Assembly: GCF_000498575.2 (NCBI RefSeq)
Contig: NZ_AWSQ01000002.1
Location: forward strand, 550,901-614,900
Direction of reading: 5' to 3'
Source of the DNA: Pseudomonas taeanensis MS-3
GTDB lineage: Bacteria; Pseudomonadota; Gammaproteobacteria; Pseudomonadales; Pseudomonadaceae
Length of the DNA stretch: 64,000 bases
Below the pieces are notes generated by a model, which saw only the letters and a program-made list of their open reading frames with translations, was not told the origin of the DNA and did not search any database. Below, one piece after another: positions 17,532 through 26,290 of the stretch (its first letter is position 1; every line of letters starts with the position of its first letter). The position numbers were made by a program, and so were the translations under genes.

Positions 17532-17837
17532 GTGTACTGCTTGCTACTCAAAACCCAACTCAAACCCAACAGCTTCGATGCTTTCATCGAGGCTATGGCC
17601 ATCAATGCGGCGGCGTCGGTGCGCGACGAAGCGGGCTGTGTGACCTTCGATGTGTTGCGTGATCGCAGTGATCCCGATCTCGTCTGGTTGTATGAGCTCT
17701 ACCACGACGAAGCCGCGTTCGAGGCGCATACCCAGACGGCGCATTTCCTCGCCAGCAGGCCGCTGGTCAATCCGCTGATTCTCAGCCAGCAGGTGATAGA
17801 GGCGGATGTGCTGGCGCTGAATCCGCGGCGTAGCTGA
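17532..17837 (+). CDS. antibiotic-biosynthesis-monooxygenase (ABM) domain protein
   Basis: This encodes 101 residues, one ABM ferredoxin-like fold: MYCLLLKTQLKPNSFDAFIE, then EAGCVTFDVLRDRSDPDLVWLYELYHDEAAFEAH ending in HTQTAHFLASRPLVN. Such small dimeric proteins are cofactor-free quinol or aromatic monooxygenases, or lyases such as LsrG. The start is a GTG at 17532 with AGGAG at 17521-17525. It is divergent from a VOC dioxygenase-like gene, which suggests a small catabolic or detoxifying pair. Substrate unknown. Confidence 0.85.
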   Translation: MYCLLLKTQLKPNSFDAFIEAMAINAAASVRDEAGCVTFDVLRDRSDPDLVWLYELYHDEAAFEAHTQTAHFLASRPLVNPLILSQQVIEADVLALNPRRS

Positions 17838-17889
17838 AGCCGAGGTGGCGTTTTGGTCGCGCTCAGCCCAGTCTCTGCAGATGAACCTG

Positions 17890-18585
17890 CTAGCTGGCCG
17901 CGACCACCTCCAGCACCCGAATCTGGCCTGGCAGCGGGTAGTGCCAGCGCACATCGACATCCCACAGGCGTGTACCGTAACTGCGCTCGGGCAGTGGCTG
18001 CTGGTAAGCCGGGCGCGGGTCCTGTGCCAGGCACTGTTCGATCAACTCGATCAGCGGTTGCTCCAGGCGTAGACCGTGCAGATGTGCCTGTTCCCGCGCG
18101 GCCTCCTGCCATTCGACGTCAATCAGGCTGGGGGCGCTGTCGGCAATGCGGTTGTAGGCATCGGTCACGCTGTCGGCATAGGGCACATAGGGTTTGATGT
18201 CGAGCACGGGGGTCTCATCGAGCAGGTCGATGCCGGATAGCCAGAGCTTGCCCGCTTCGACCCTGTCGAGCTTGACCACCGACTGACCAATACCGTTCGG
18301 CCTATGTGTGGCGCGGCTGGCAAACACGCCCACCGATTGATTACCGCCCAGGCGCGGTGGGCGCACTTTCAGCCGCGGCTTGTCTTCCAGGGTCTGGTGA
18401 AAGAGAAACAACAGCCAGACATGACTGACCTGCTCCAGGCCCTGCACCGCTTCGCCTTGGTCGAAGGGAGCCAGCAGCTCCAATACCCCGCGCGCGGCCG
18501 GTGCCAACTGCGGTTGGCGAGGAATGGCAAACTTCTCCTTGAAACAGGAGCGGATGAAGCCGATGGGCGAGACGGAGTAGGACAT
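17890..18585 (-). CDS. trmO: tRNA (N6-threonylcarbamoyladenosine37-N6)-methyltransferase TrmO
   Basis: This encodes 231 residues of the TsaA/TrmO family, which methylates t6A37 of certain tRNAs with S-adenosylmethionine using a beta-barrel fold. Signature segments are SPIGFIRSCFKEKFAIPRQ (~residues 6-24), VSHVWLLFLFHQ, GVFASRATHRPNGIGQSVV (~residues 97-115) and LLDETPVLDIKPYVPYADS. The C-terminal TrmO extension (YGTRLWDVDVRWHY) is present. The start at 18585 (MSYSVSPIGF) matches the family; the frame continues upstream only into a DUF2182 gene. It lies 56 bp downstream of that gene on the same strand. Confidence 0.92.
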   Translation of the reverse strand: MSYSVSPIGFIRSCFKEKFAIPRQPQLAPAARGVLELLAPFDQGEAVQGLEQVSHVWLLFLFHQTLEDKPRLKVRPPRLGGNQSVGVFASRATHRPNGIGQSVVKLDRVEAGKLWLSGIDLLDETPVLDIKPYVPYADSVTDAYNRIADSAPSLIDVEWQEAAREQAHLHGLRLEQPLIELIEQCLAQDPRPAYQQPLPERSYGTRLWDVDVRWHYPLPGQIRVLEVVAAS

Positions 18586-18641
18586 GGAGGCGCGGTCAGC
18601 AGTGGCGAAGAGTGCCATCTTACCCGTAACGCGAGGTGGCC

Positions 18642-19373
18642 TTAAGTCAGCAACAAGGCGAATCCCCAGACGATCAACAGCAGGCCGGCGAGTCGGCTGA
18701 GCCAGCGCCCGTGTGGCAGGACCTTCTCCAGCAACACATAGGCGCCGATCAGTGCCACCCACAGCAGGTTCATCACCCCGCCGACGAACAGCAGGCCCAT
18801 CAGGGCCCAGCAGCAGCCCAGGCAGTAGAGGCCATGGCTCAGGCCCATGCGCCAGCCGCCAGCGACGCCTGGGCGCCAGTGGCTCATGAGAAACAGCGCC
18901 GGCCCACGGCAGTGCGCCAGGCATGCGGCCTTACCCGGCAGCCATTGGTAAACGCCTGCAGCGAGCAGCAGGCCGGCAGCGAGCCAGCGGCTTTGGCTGC
19001 GCATCGCCGGACTGAGCAGGGCGAGCTGATCCAGCCCCCACTGCAGTGCGGTAGCGATCAGACTGAAGCTGCCCCAGACCACTAGATAGGCCAGGCAGAA
19101 CAGCAGCAGGGCCAAATGGCGCTGCGGCGTTGCAAGGTAGCGGCGCAGCATCTGCTGGTAGAGCAGGATCATCGGCAGGGCGCTGGGTAGCATCATGCCG
19201 ATCATCATCACCACCCACATTGATAGCATCAGCAACGCATCGGCGAGGCTCCAGGGCATCGGCATGCCGGCCATCGCCAGATCGCTCATGCCGCCCGACG
19301 CTGCCATCTGCTCGGCCATCCGTTGCAGTACCAGCCATGCCAGCCCAGTCAGGGCCAACAGACAGAGCAGCAC
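18642..19373 (-). CDS. DUF2182 predicted metal-binding membrane protein
   Basis: This encodes about 243 residues with six or seven hydrophobic segments. DUF2182 hallmarks are LSMWVVMMIGMMLPSALPM (~residues 50-68) and CRGPALFLMSHWRPG followed by GLSHGLYCLGCCWALM (~residues 175-190), with conserved Cys and His in a membrane setting. The family's function is not established. The start is uncertain: GTG at 19373 is used, but the frame stays open upstream (encoding PHWPLHREQWP) with no ATG. It is paired with the DUF1326 gene 71 bp upstream, an association I recall from other genomes. Confidence 0.8.
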   Translation of the reverse strand: MLLCLLALTGLAWLVLQRMAEQMAASGGMSDLAMAGMPMPWSLADALLMLSMWVVMMIGMMLPSALPMILLYQQMLRRYLATPQRHLALLLFCLAYLVVWGSFSLIATALQWGLDQLALLSPAMRSQSRWLAAGLLLAAGVYQWLPGKAACLAHCRGPALFLMSHWRPGVAGGWRMGLSHGLYCLGCCWALMGLLFVGGVMNLLWVALIGAYVLLEKVLPHGRWLSRLAGLLLIVWGFALLLT

Positions 19374-19444
19374 TGGCCACTGCTCCCTGTGCAGTGGCCA
19401 GTGCGGCAGGCGCTGGGCGAGCCGTTCGGAGCTACCAGGCAGGC

Positions 19445-20080
19445 TCAGCGCACCACCCCTTGACCGGTGAAGTGCAGCCGGGCGAAGTGGCCATGACTGC
19501 CTTGCGAGCCGATCTTGATCGCGCCCTGGGTCTGGAAGCTGCCACTGGCCATTTGCGCCTCGGTGAATTCGAAGCCTTTGGGTAGGGTCAGCCTGGCTTC
19601 CTGTTGTTCGCCAGTGATCGGGTTACGGATTGGCTCGCCAGTCACCTCGAGTTCGCCGTGAATTCGCGTGTGCGCCACGCGTTGATCGACGTCCACCGAG
19701 AACTCGATGGGCACGAACTGCGGCTCGTGCATTTCCGTGATAGTGCTGGCGAATACCGAGAACACGGTCGTACCGGGCTCGGTGTCTTCGCCGGCGAGGA
19801 TGCGCAGCAACGCCTCACGCTGCTCCGGCGTGGCCTTGTCCTCGATGAACAGCTGGCAGCGTCCGTTGCCTTCGTGGATGGCGCGCGGCCAGGCAAATAC
19901 GCCGACCCAGCACAGCTCGTCCAGGTTGGTGTCGTTGTAATGGCCTTGTTCGATTCTCATGGACACCACGGCTTCGCAGCTGCCGTGGCTGGGCAGGGCG
20001 CTGAATTGACACGGGCAGCCCCAGTTGCAGTTGCAGGTAGCAAATTCGACGCCCTGCATGCGCCAGTCAGCCATGCTCAT
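19445..20080 (-). CDS. DUF1326 domain protein
   Basis: This encodes 211 residues, soluble, with no signal peptide. The N-terminal hallmark is the Cys cluster VEFATCNCNWGCPCQFSA (~residues 11-28, Cys x4), followed by SCEAVVSMRIEQGHYND, LDELCWVGVFAWPRAIHEGN and a C-terminal beta region. The Cys arrangement suggests metal or Fe-S binding, but the family has no established function. It is the upstream partner of the DUF2182 membrane gene, and a joint role in metal handling is a reasonable guess. The ATG at 20080 has AAGGAGG nearby upstream. Confidence 0.85.
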   Translation of the reverse strand: MSMADWRMQGVEFATCNCNWGCPCQFSALPSHGSCEAVVSMRIEQGHYNDTNLDELCWVGVFAWPRAIHEGNGRCQLFIEDKATPEQREALLRILAGEDTEPGTTVFSVFASTITEMHEPQFVPIEFSVDVDQRVAHTRIHGELEVTGEPIRNPITGEQQEARLTLPKGFEFTEAQMASGSFQTQGAIKIGSQGSHGHFARLHFTGQGVVR

Positions 20081-20238
20081 GGCCTACCTCCTTGCCGTCG
20101 GTGCGGCGTGAGGTGCGATTGCCCCAATCATTAAGCTTAGCAAGGCCGCAGTCGTCGGCCGGTATGCCTGACCAGTGGCCAGGCAGCCGACAGTCCTGGG
20201 CTTGCAGGCAGTCTTCAGTCTGAGCCGACTGGCTGCTC

Positions 20239-21009
20239 TCAGAGGCTGAAACCGCCGTCGATCGGGATGATATTCCCGGTCATATAGGCGCCTGCGGTGC
20301 TCGCCAGGCTGATCGCCAGGGCGGCCATTTCCTCTTCGCGGCCCCAGCGCTTCATCGGGATCAATGCGCAGTCTTCGGCCATGGCTTGAGCATCTTCGGC
20401 GATGTGCCGGGTCATCTTGCTGGGGAAGCGCCCAGGGGCGATTACGTTGACGTTGATGTGTTGGCCGACCAGTTCGCGGGCGAGCATGCGCGACAGTTGA
20501 TGCAGCGCGGCCTTGCTCGGCCCATAGGCGTAGGCATCTTCACCGTGCGAAGTGATGCCGGCGACCGAACCGATATTGATCACCCGCGCCGGGTTGGCGG
20601 CCGAACCGGCCTTGCGCAACAGCGGCAGCAACTGCTGGATGCAGCTGAACACCGAGGTGACGTTGAGCTGCATGACCTTTTCCCAGCCTTTGACCGGGTA
20701 GCTTTCCAGCGGCGCGCCCCAGGTGGTACCGGCATTGTTGACCAGAATGTCCAGTTGACCGATTTCAGCGGCAAGCTTGCTGGCCAGCGCCTGCACGCCT
20801 TCTTCGTGGGCCAGGTTGGCGGCGATGCCGTGGCAGCTGCCGAAGGCCGACAGTTCCTCGGCAGTTTGCGCGCAGGCCTCGCCATCGCGAGCACAGACAT
20901 ACACGTGGGCACCGGCTTCGACAAAGGCTTTGGCGATCATTTTGCCAATGCCGCGGGTGCCACCGGTAACCAGGGCGGTGCGGCCCTGCAGGGAGAAGTA
21001 GGGGTGCAT
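20239..21009 (-). CDS. rhlG: RhlG-type NADPH-dependent 3-ketoacyl reductase (SDR)
   Basis: This encodes 256 residues, a classical short-chain dehydrogenase: TGGTRGIG cofactor loop (~residues 15-22), LVNNAGTTWGAPLE, catalytic Ser in NIGSVAGITS, and the YAYGPSKAALHQLSRML Tyr/Lys pair (~residues 161-177). The sequence is very close to P. aeruginosa RhlG as I remember it (MHPYFSLQGR start, LESYPVKGWEKVMQLNVTSV, IPIDGGFSL end). RhlG was linked to rhamnolipid and polyhydroxyalkanoate precursor supply, but its role is debated. No rhlAB is adjacent. It is a single-gene unit. Confidence 0.9.
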   Translation of the reverse strand: MHPYFSLQGRTALVTGGTRGIGKMIAKAFVEAGAHVYVCARDGEACAQTAEELSAFGSCHGIAANLAHEEGVQALASKLAAEIGQLDILVNNAGTTWGAPLESYPVKGWEKVMQLNVTSVFSCIQQLLPLLRKAGSAANPARVINIGSVAGITSHGEDAYAYGPSKAALHQLSRMLARELVGQHINVNVIAPGRFPSKMTRHIAEDAQAMAEDCALIPMKRWGREEEMAALAISLASTAGAYMTGNIIPIDGGFSL

Positions 21010-21126
21010 GGCGAGTCCTTGTGGGAGGGGATGCCACTACCCTATGCGCGCGGCCGCGCTACGGGAGCCACTATTGCGCTTGGGAATGCAGCGCCATGCA
21101 GCGCTGCGCTGTCGGTTTGTTGCGGC

Positions 21127-21588
21127 TCAGGCGCGTACGCGCAGGGTCAGGCCTTTGAGGAAGTTACGCAGGAATTGGTCGCCGCACGTGCGGTAGTTGC
21201 TGTGGCCGAACTTGCGAAACAGCGCGCTCATTTCAGGTTTGGACACTGGGAAATCGACGCTCTGCATGATCGCATGCATGTCGTCTTCCTTGAGTTCGAA
21301 GGCCACCCGCAGTTTCTTCAGCACCATGTTGTTGGTGACCGGCAGCTCCAGCGGCAGGGCGGGGCGGCTGTCATCCTTGCCACGCTTGAACACTACCAGG
21401 CCATCGAGAAAGTGCGCCATCAACTCATCCGGACAATCCTGATAGCCCTCTTCGTCGTCCTTTTTCAGCAGCACGCTGACTTCGGCTTCGCTGGTCGGAC
21501 GGCCAGCCAGTTCGACGATTTCGGCCACTTGTGCGTCGCTGATATCGAGCAGGTAGCGCAGGCTGCGCAGTACATCGTTATTGATCAT
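21127..21588 (-). CDS. DUF1456 (YehS-like) protein
   Basis: This encodes 153 residues with two copies of the DUF1456 helical repeat. The first is NNDVLRSLRYLLDISDAQVA with EIVELAGRPTSEAEVSVLL and ...CPDELMAHFLDGLVVFKRG; the second is NNMVLKKLRVAFELKEDDMH with DFPVSKPEMSALFRKFGHSN and CGDQFLRNFLKGL. It is cytoplasmic and its function is unknown; YehS of E. coli is the named homologue. It lies between rhlG and a pseudouridine-synthase homologue on the same strand, with 117- and 71-bp gaps. The start at 21588 has AGGACAA only, a weak ribosome site. Confidence 0.9.
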   Translation of the reverse strand: MINNDVLRSLRYLLDISDAQVAEIVELAGRPTSEAEVSVLLKKDDEEGYQDCPDELMAHFLDGLVVFKRGKDDSRPALPLELPVTNNMVLKKLRVAFELKEDDMHAIMQSVDFPVSKPEMSALFRKFGHSNYRTCGDQFLRNFLKGLTLRVRA

Positions 21589-21659
21589 AAGATTGTCCTG
21601 AAAACGTAGTGGGCAGCCCGGACTCGGCCTGGCTGCCAGGTAGATGCGGGAAAGCGCGC

Positions 21660-22373
21660 TTAGAAACGCTCTTTAGCGGCCAGATAACGCCATTGGCCAG
21701 GCTGTACTTTTGACAGCGGTACACCGCCGACGCGGATGCGCTTGAAGCTCAATACTTTCAGCCCGACTTCATTGCACATGAAGACGATTTGTCCCGGCTG
21801 TGGGTTCTTCAGGGCGAAGCGCAGGCGGGTTTCGTTCTGCCAGCTGACTTTGCACGGGGGCAGCGCGAAGCCATTGAAGACCAGGCCATGGCTCAGGCGC
21901 TTGAGGTCTTTAGCGCTCAGCTGGCCGCTGACTTCAACCACATATTCCTGTTCCAGTTTGTTCTGGTCGTCACGCAGTTTGCGCTCGATGCGCCAGTCCT
22001 GGGTCAGTACGTGCAAGCCTTCGGCGCCGGCCTGCAACGGGATGCACGGTTTGAGGTTGACGAAGTGGCTCTTGAGCGTGCGCATGCCCGAGCTGTCTTC
22101 CGCCCAGTGCGTGTCCTGATTGATGCTTTCGGCAATACGCTCGGCGCTGTTGTGCCCTGCCGGGATGTGCAACAGCAAGGTGACGGGCTCGACCGGGGCG
22201 GCCACGGCATCGGCATGCAACTCGACGCGCTGCTCCTGCACCTTGAACTGGGGCTCGTCCACCACAACCCCGTCCACCATTACCCAGCCGCCTTCGATAT
22301 ACAGCTCAGCCTCACGACGTGAGCAGCCGGTCAGTTCGATCAGGCGTTTGGACAGGCGGATAGGGTCGGTCAT
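21660..22373 (-). CDS. RsuA/RluF-family pseudouridine synthase homologue lacking GRLD
   Basis: This encodes 237 residues. An S4 RNA-binding domain leads (IRLSKRLIELTGCSRREAEL, YIEGGWVMVDGVVVDEP), and the pseudouridine-synthase fold follows with QNKLEQEYVVEVSGQLSAKD, LPPCKVSWQNETRLRFAL and a C-terminus VLSFKRIRVGGVPLSKVQPG typical of RluF. However, the catalytic segment that normally reads GRLDxDSxGLLLLT is here PLQAGAEGLHVLT, with no Asp, and the usual NRQIRRM reads GQIVFM. The reading frame is intact. I infer an RNA-binding protein that has lost isomerase activity, or one with changed chemistry. A terminator lies beyond its upstream end. Confidence 0.82.
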   Translation of the reverse strand: MTDPIRLSKRLIELTGCSRREAELYIEGGWVMVDGVVVDEPQFKVQEQRVELHADAVAAPVEPVTLLLHIPAGHNSAERIAESINQDTHWAEDSSGMRTLKSHFVNLKPCIPLQAGAEGLHVLTQDWRIERKLRDDQNKLEQEYVVEVSGQLSAKDLKRLSHGLVFNGFALPPCKVSWQNETRLRFALKNPQPGQIVFMCNEVGLKVLSFKRIRVGGVPLSKVQPGQWRYLAAKERF

Positions 22374-22433
22374 GGCAACGTCATCGGTAAAATGTTGGCC
22401 GCCATTGTAACTGGCCGGGGTGCGTTAACGCGG

Positions 22434-22461
22434 ATAAAAAAACCGCTCCGAAGAGCGGTTT
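22434..22461 (-). terminator. terminator of the braCDEFG operon
   Basis: AAACCGCTC (22440-22448), loop CGAA, GAGCGGTTT (22453-22461). Read on the minus strand it is followed by a run of T (22434-22442 are A-rich on the plus strand), 52 bp after the braG stop. Confidence 0.9.
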
Positions 22462-22512
22462 AGTCAGACGACTATAGTGGCGTTGGCTAAAAATGTGCCG
22501 AATGCGTAGTTT

Positions 22513-23217
22513 TTAACCGCCCAGGTAGGCGTCGCGCACTTTGGGGTCGTTCAGCAACTCCTGGCCGCTGCCCTGCATGACGATTCGACCGTTCTCCAGC
22601 ACGTATCCGCGATCAGCCAGCTTCAGCGCCTGGTTGGCGTTCTGCTCGACCAGGAACACCGTGACGCCATCCTTGCGCAGCTGTTCGATGATGTCGAAGA
22701 TCTGCTGAATGATGATCGGTGCCAGGCCCAGTGATGGCTCGTCGAGTAGCAACAGCTTGGGCTTGCTCATCAAGGCGCGGCCGATGGCGAGCATCTGCTG
22801 TTCGCCACCGGACATGGTGCCGGCGCGCTGCTCGAAGCGCTCTTGCAGGCGCGGGAACAGATGCAGCACCTTATCCAGCTGGTCCTGGAAGTCGTCTTTG
22901 GCGGTGTAGAAGCCCCCCATTACCAGATTCTCTTCCACGGTCAGGCGGGCAAACACGCGGCGGCCCTCCGGTACCACGGCGATGCTCTTGCGCATGATGA
23001 GCGGGGTGTCCTGACCAACCAGTTCCTCGCCCTGGTAGCGGATGCTGCCGCTGGACGCGCACGGCGTGCCGCAGAGAGTCATCAGCAGGGTCGACTTGCC
23101 GGCGCCATTGGCGCCGATCAGGGTGACGATTTCGCCTTGGCGGACCTCGACGCTGACGTCATGCAGCGCCTGGATCTTGCCGTAGAAGGTGGAAACATTG
23201 TCGAAATACAGCATCAA
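22513..23217 (-). CDS. braG: branched-chain amino acid ABC transporter ATPase BraG/LivF
   Basis: This encodes 234 residues, a soluble ABC ATPase of the LivF subfamily that energises uptake of leucine, isoleucine and valine with BraF. Motifs are Walker A GANGAGKST (~residues 35-43), the LivF-type VPEGRRVFARLTVEENL, the signature MSGGEQQMLAIGRALM (~residues 138-153) and Walker B LLLLDEPSLGLAP. Its start overlaps the braF stop by four bases (ATGA), so the genes are translationally coupled. It is the last gene of the operon; a terminator follows. Confidence 0.96.
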   Translation of the reverse strand: MMLYFDNVSTFYGKIQALHDVSVEVRQGEIVTLIGANGAGKSTLLMTLCGTPCASSGSIRYQGEELVGQDTPLIMRKSIAVVPEGRRVFARLTVEENLVMGGFYTAKDDFQDQLDKVLHLFPRLQERFEQRAGTMSGGEQQMLAIGRALMSKPKLLLLDEPSLGLAPIIIQQIFDIIEQLRKDGVTVFLVEQNANQALKLADRGYVLENGRIVMQGSGQELLNDPKVRDAYLGG

Positions 23218-23981
23218 GCTTCCCCCAGATAGGCTTTGATCACGTCCGGATTGTCGCGGATCTGCTCCGGCGTACCGTTGGCCAGTGGACAGCCTTGGTT
23301 AATCACGAAGATGTGGTCGGAAATGCTCATCACCAGCTTCATGTCGTGCTCGATCAGTAATACGGTGACGTTGTGCTGATCGCGCAGCAGACGGATCAAG
23401 GCTTTCAGGTCATCGGTTTCGCGCGGGTTGAGACCGGCTGCGGGCTCGTCGAGCATGAGGATGCGCGGGCGCGTCATCATGCAACGGGCGATTTCCAGAC
23501 GGCGCTGCTGACCGTAGGCCAGGGTGCCGGCCGGGCGGTTGGCGAACTCGGTCAGGTTGACCTGCTCCAGCCAGTGCCCTGCGTACTCCATCGCCTCGCG
23601 CTCGCTCTTGCGAAACGCCGGGGTTTTCAGCAGGCCGGCGAGGAAGTTGGTGTTGAGGTGACGGTGCTGGGCTACCAGCAGGTTTTCCACCGCCGTCATG
23701 TCCTTGAACAGGCGGACGTTCTGGAAGGTCCGCACCACCCCTTTGCGCGCAATCTTGTGACCTGGCAGGCCTTCGATCTGCTCGCCGTCGAGACGGATGT
23801 TGCCGCTGGTCGGTTGGTAGAAGCCGGTCAGGCAGTTGAACACCGTGGTCTTGCCGGCACCGTTCGGGCCGATCATCGACACCACTTGTTTTTCATTGGC
23901 GACCAGGCTGACCCCGTTGACCGCCAGCAGGCCGCCGAAGCGCATGGACAGGCCGCTTACTTCTAGAATCGGGCGGCTCAT
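23214..23981 (-). CDS. braF: branched-chain amino acid ABC transporter ATPase BraF/LivG
   Basis: This encodes 255 residues. Walker [12 protein letters not shown] (~residues 38-48), the LivG-type insertion [20 protein letters not shown], the signature [16 protein letters not shown] and Walker [14 protein letters not shown] followed by ETDDLKALI identify the second ATPase of the BraDEFG importer. It overlaps braE at its start by four bases and braG at its end by four bases. The C-terminal [20 protein letters not shown] is typical of the family. Confidence 0.96.
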   Translation of the reverse strand: MSRPILEVSGLSMRFGGLLAVNGVSLVANEKQVVSMIGPNGAGKTTVFNCLTGFYQPTSGNIRLDGEQIEGLPGHKIARKGVVRTFQNVRLFKDMTAVENLLVAQHRHLNTNFLAGLLKTPAFRKSEREAMEYAGHWLEQVNLTEFANRPAGTLAYGQQRRLEIARCMMTRPRILMLDEPAAGLNPRETDDLKALIRLLRDQHNVTVLLIEHDMKLVMSISDHIFVINQGCPLANGTPEQIRDNPDVIKAYLGEA

Positions 23982-25246
23982 GGCTTCAGCTCCAGGTGTG
24001 GGCGCTGCATGGGCATCAGGCCCTGGGGACGCCAGATCATCATCAGCACCATCAAGGCGCCGAACATCAACATGCGGTACTCACTGAACTCACGCATCAA
24101 CTCTGGCAGCAGGATCATCACCACGGCCGCGAGGATGACCCCGAGCTGCGAGCCGAGGCCACCCAGTACCACGATGGCGAGGATGGTTGCCGACTCGATG
24201 AAGGTGAAGGACTCCGGCGTCACCAGACCCTGGCGGGCGGCGAAGAAACTACCGGCGAAACCGGCGAAGGTGGCACCCAGGGTAAAGGCCGACAGCTTGA
24301 TCACGGTGGGGTTCATGCCCAGCGCGCGGCAGGCGATCTCGTCCTCGCGCAGGGCTTCCCAGGCGCGACCAAGCGGCATGCGCAGCAGACGGTTGATCAC
24401 GAACAGGGTGATCAGCACCAGCAACAGGGCGATCAGATAAAGGAAGATCACCTTGTTGATCGACTGGTAAGCGGTGCCGAAGAACTCGTGAAAGGTCTGC
24501 ATGCCCTCTGCGGCGCGGCGCTCGAAACTCAGGCCAAACAGGGTTGGCTTGTCGATGTTGCTGATGCCGTTGGGGCCGCCGGTCAGCCAGGTCATGTTGC
24601 GCAGCAGGATGCGGATGATCTCGCCAAAGCCGAGCGTGACGATTGCCAGGTAATCCCCGCGCAGGCGTAGCACCGGGAAGCCCAGGATAAAGCCGAAGAA
24701 CGCCGCCATCAGTCCGGCGATCGGCAGGCATACCCAGAAGCCCAGGCCATAGTAATACGAGAGCAACGCATAGCTGTAAGCGCCGACCGCGTAGAAGCCG
24801 ACATAACCCAGATCGAGCAGACCGGCCAGGCCGATCACGATGTTCAGACCGAGGCCGAGCATCACGTAGATCAGGATCAGCGTGGCGATGTCGACCGCAC
24901 CACGACTGCCGAAGAACGGCCAGGACAACGCGACCAGTACTAGTGCGAGAATGAACCAGCGTTGGGTAGACGGTTGGGTGAGGAAGTCGCTGGCTTGGCT
25001 CGGCATGCGAGGCAATTTGGGCGCATGGGACCAGGCCGTACCCAACTGGCTGCGAAACAGCTGCCAAAAGAACATGGCGATGGCGCCCGCAGCGATGGCC
25101 CACAGTGCGGCGGAACTGGCACCCTGGACTTCCAGCTTGATGCCGACGATGGTCAGCTTCAGGCCGAGCACCGGGTAGGCCACGGCCAGCACCAAGAGGG
25201 CGCTGAAGAAGGCGATCTTGAGGTTTTTCGTAATTGCGGAACTCAT
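23978..25246 (-). CDS. braE: branched-chain amino acid ABC transporter permease BraE/LivM
   Basis: This encodes 422 residues, a large LivM-type inner-membrane permease with about ten hydrophobic segments. An N-terminal helix pair and a soluble loop (residues ~65-95) precede the conserved core [20 protein letters not shown] and [19 protein letters not shown]. The EAA-like loop [19 protein letters not shown] (~residues 310-328) contacts the ATPases. Starts and stops overlap braD and braF by four bases each. The length, beyond 400, is normal for the Pseudomonas form with the extended N-terminus. Confidence 0.95.
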   Translation of the reverse strand: MSSAITKNLKIAFFSALLVLAVAYPVLGLKLTIVGIKLEVQGASSAALWAIAAGAIAMFFWQLFRSQLGTAWSHAPKLPRMPSQASDFLTQPSTQRWFILALVLVALSWPFFGSRGAVDIATLILIYVMLGLGLNIVIGLAGLLDLGYVGFYAVGAYSYALLSYYYGLGFWVCLPIAGLMAAFFGFILGFPVLRLRGDYLAIVTLGFGEIIRILLRNMTWLTGGPNGISNIDKPTLFGLSFERRAAEGMQTFHEFFGTAYQSINKVIFLYLIALLLVLITLFVINRLLRMPLGRAWEALREDEIACRALGMNPTVIKLSAFTLGATFAGFAGSFFAARQGLVTPESFTFIESATILAIVVLGGLGSQLGVILAAVVMILLPELMREFSEYRMLMFGALMVLMMIWRPQGLMPMQRPHLELKP

Positions 25247-26166
25247 ACTTTTTCAACCTCCGGACGGCCGAGAATGCCGGTCGGGCGGAATAGCAGCACC
25301 AGTACCAACAGGCTGAAGGCCACCACGTCTTTGTATTGGTCGCCGAAAATGTCGGCGCCGAAGGCCTCGGCCACACCGAGTACCAAGCCGCCGAGTACGG
25401 CCCCCGGGATGCTGCCGATTCCGCCCAATACCGCGGCGGTAAATGCCTTGATGCCGGCGAGGAAGCCCAGGTGCGGATTGATCACACCGTATTGCATGCC
25501 CAGCAGCACAGCCGCCACCGCGGCCAGAGCGGCGCCGATGACGAAGGTCAGGGCGATGATGTTGTTGGTGTTGATGCCCAGCAGGTTGGCCATCTTCAGG
25601 TCTTCGGCACTGGCGCGGCAGGCGCGGCCAAGACGTGAGCGGGAGATGAACAGCGTCAGACCGACCATCACCAGAAAGGTAACGACGAAAATCAGCACTT
25701 GAATGTAGGAGATAACCACACCATTCATGGTGCTTTCACCGAACACGAAGTTTCCCGGTAGCGGATTGGGAATGGCTTTGTCCTTGGAGTCCTGGGACAG
25801 CAAGACCAGGTTCTGCAGAAAGATCGACATGCCGATCGCCGAGATCAGCGGGATCAAGCGGTTGCCGCCGCGCAAGGGGCGATAGGCGACTCGTTCGATG
25901 CTGTAACCATAAGCACTGCAGACGATGATGCTGCCGGCGAAGGCCGCGATCATCAGGATCGGCAAGCTGTTGATGCCGAACATGGCCAGCCCGGCAATCA
26001 CGATAAAGGTGATGTAAGAGCCGATCATGTACACCTCGCCATGGGCGAAGTTGATCATGCCAATGATACCGTAGACCATTGTGTAGCCAATGGCGATCAA
26101 GGCATAAGTGCTGCCAACGGTCAGACCGTTAACCAGCTGTTGCAGGTAGTGATAAAGATCAGGCAT
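25243..26166 (-). CDS. braD: branched-chain amino acid ABC transporter permease BraD/LivH
   Basis: This encodes 307 residues with about eight hydrophobic segments. It begins [20 protein letters not shown] and [20 protein letters not shown], the LivH N-terminal hallmark. The cytoplasmic loop [20 protein letters not shown] (~residues 178-197) is the ATPase contact. The C-terminal [16 protein letters not shown] is also family-like. It is the first gene after the braC-braD terminator-like hairpin and overlaps braE by four bases. Confidence 0.95.
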   Translation of the reverse strand: MPDLYHYLQQLVNGLTVGSTYALIAIGYTMVYGIIGMINFAHGEVYMIGSYITFIVIAGLAMFGINSLPILMIAAFAGSIIVCSAYGYSIERVAYRPLRGGNRLIPLISAIGMSIFLQNLVLLSQDSKDKAIPNPLPGNFVFGESTMNGVVISYIQVLIFVVTFLVMVGLTLFISRSRLGRACRASAEDLKMANLLGINTNNIIALTFVIGAALAAVAAVLLGMQYGVINPHLGFLAGIKAFTAAVLGGIGSIPGAVLGGLVLGVAEAFGADIFGDQYKDVVAFSLLVLVLLFRPTGILGRPEVEKV

Positions 26167-26238
26167 TGCCTAACTCCTGGGCGCGTCACGCAAGGCGGCG
26201 CTTGTGGCGCAGCGTGAGACCGGAATTCTTTTGATAAA

Positions 26239-26268
26239 CAAAGCCCACTGCATCGGCAGTGGGCTTTG
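26239..26268 (-). terminator. hairpin between braC and braD (attenuator-like)
   Basis: A perfect 13-bp stem (CAAAGCCCACTGC at 26239-26251, GCAGTGGGCTTTG at 26256-26268) with an ATCG loop lies 22 bp after the braC stop. On the minus strand it is followed by TTTATC. Partial termination here would keep the binding protein in excess over the membrane components. Confidence 0.8.
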
Positions 26269-26290
26269 GGTTCAGGCGTGAAGCGTCTTC

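Noticed and set aside
20386-21609. Long plus-strand frame opposite rhlG and the DUF1456 gene
   Set aside because: It is an antisense shadow of two well-supported genes and has no ribosome site or recognisable motif.
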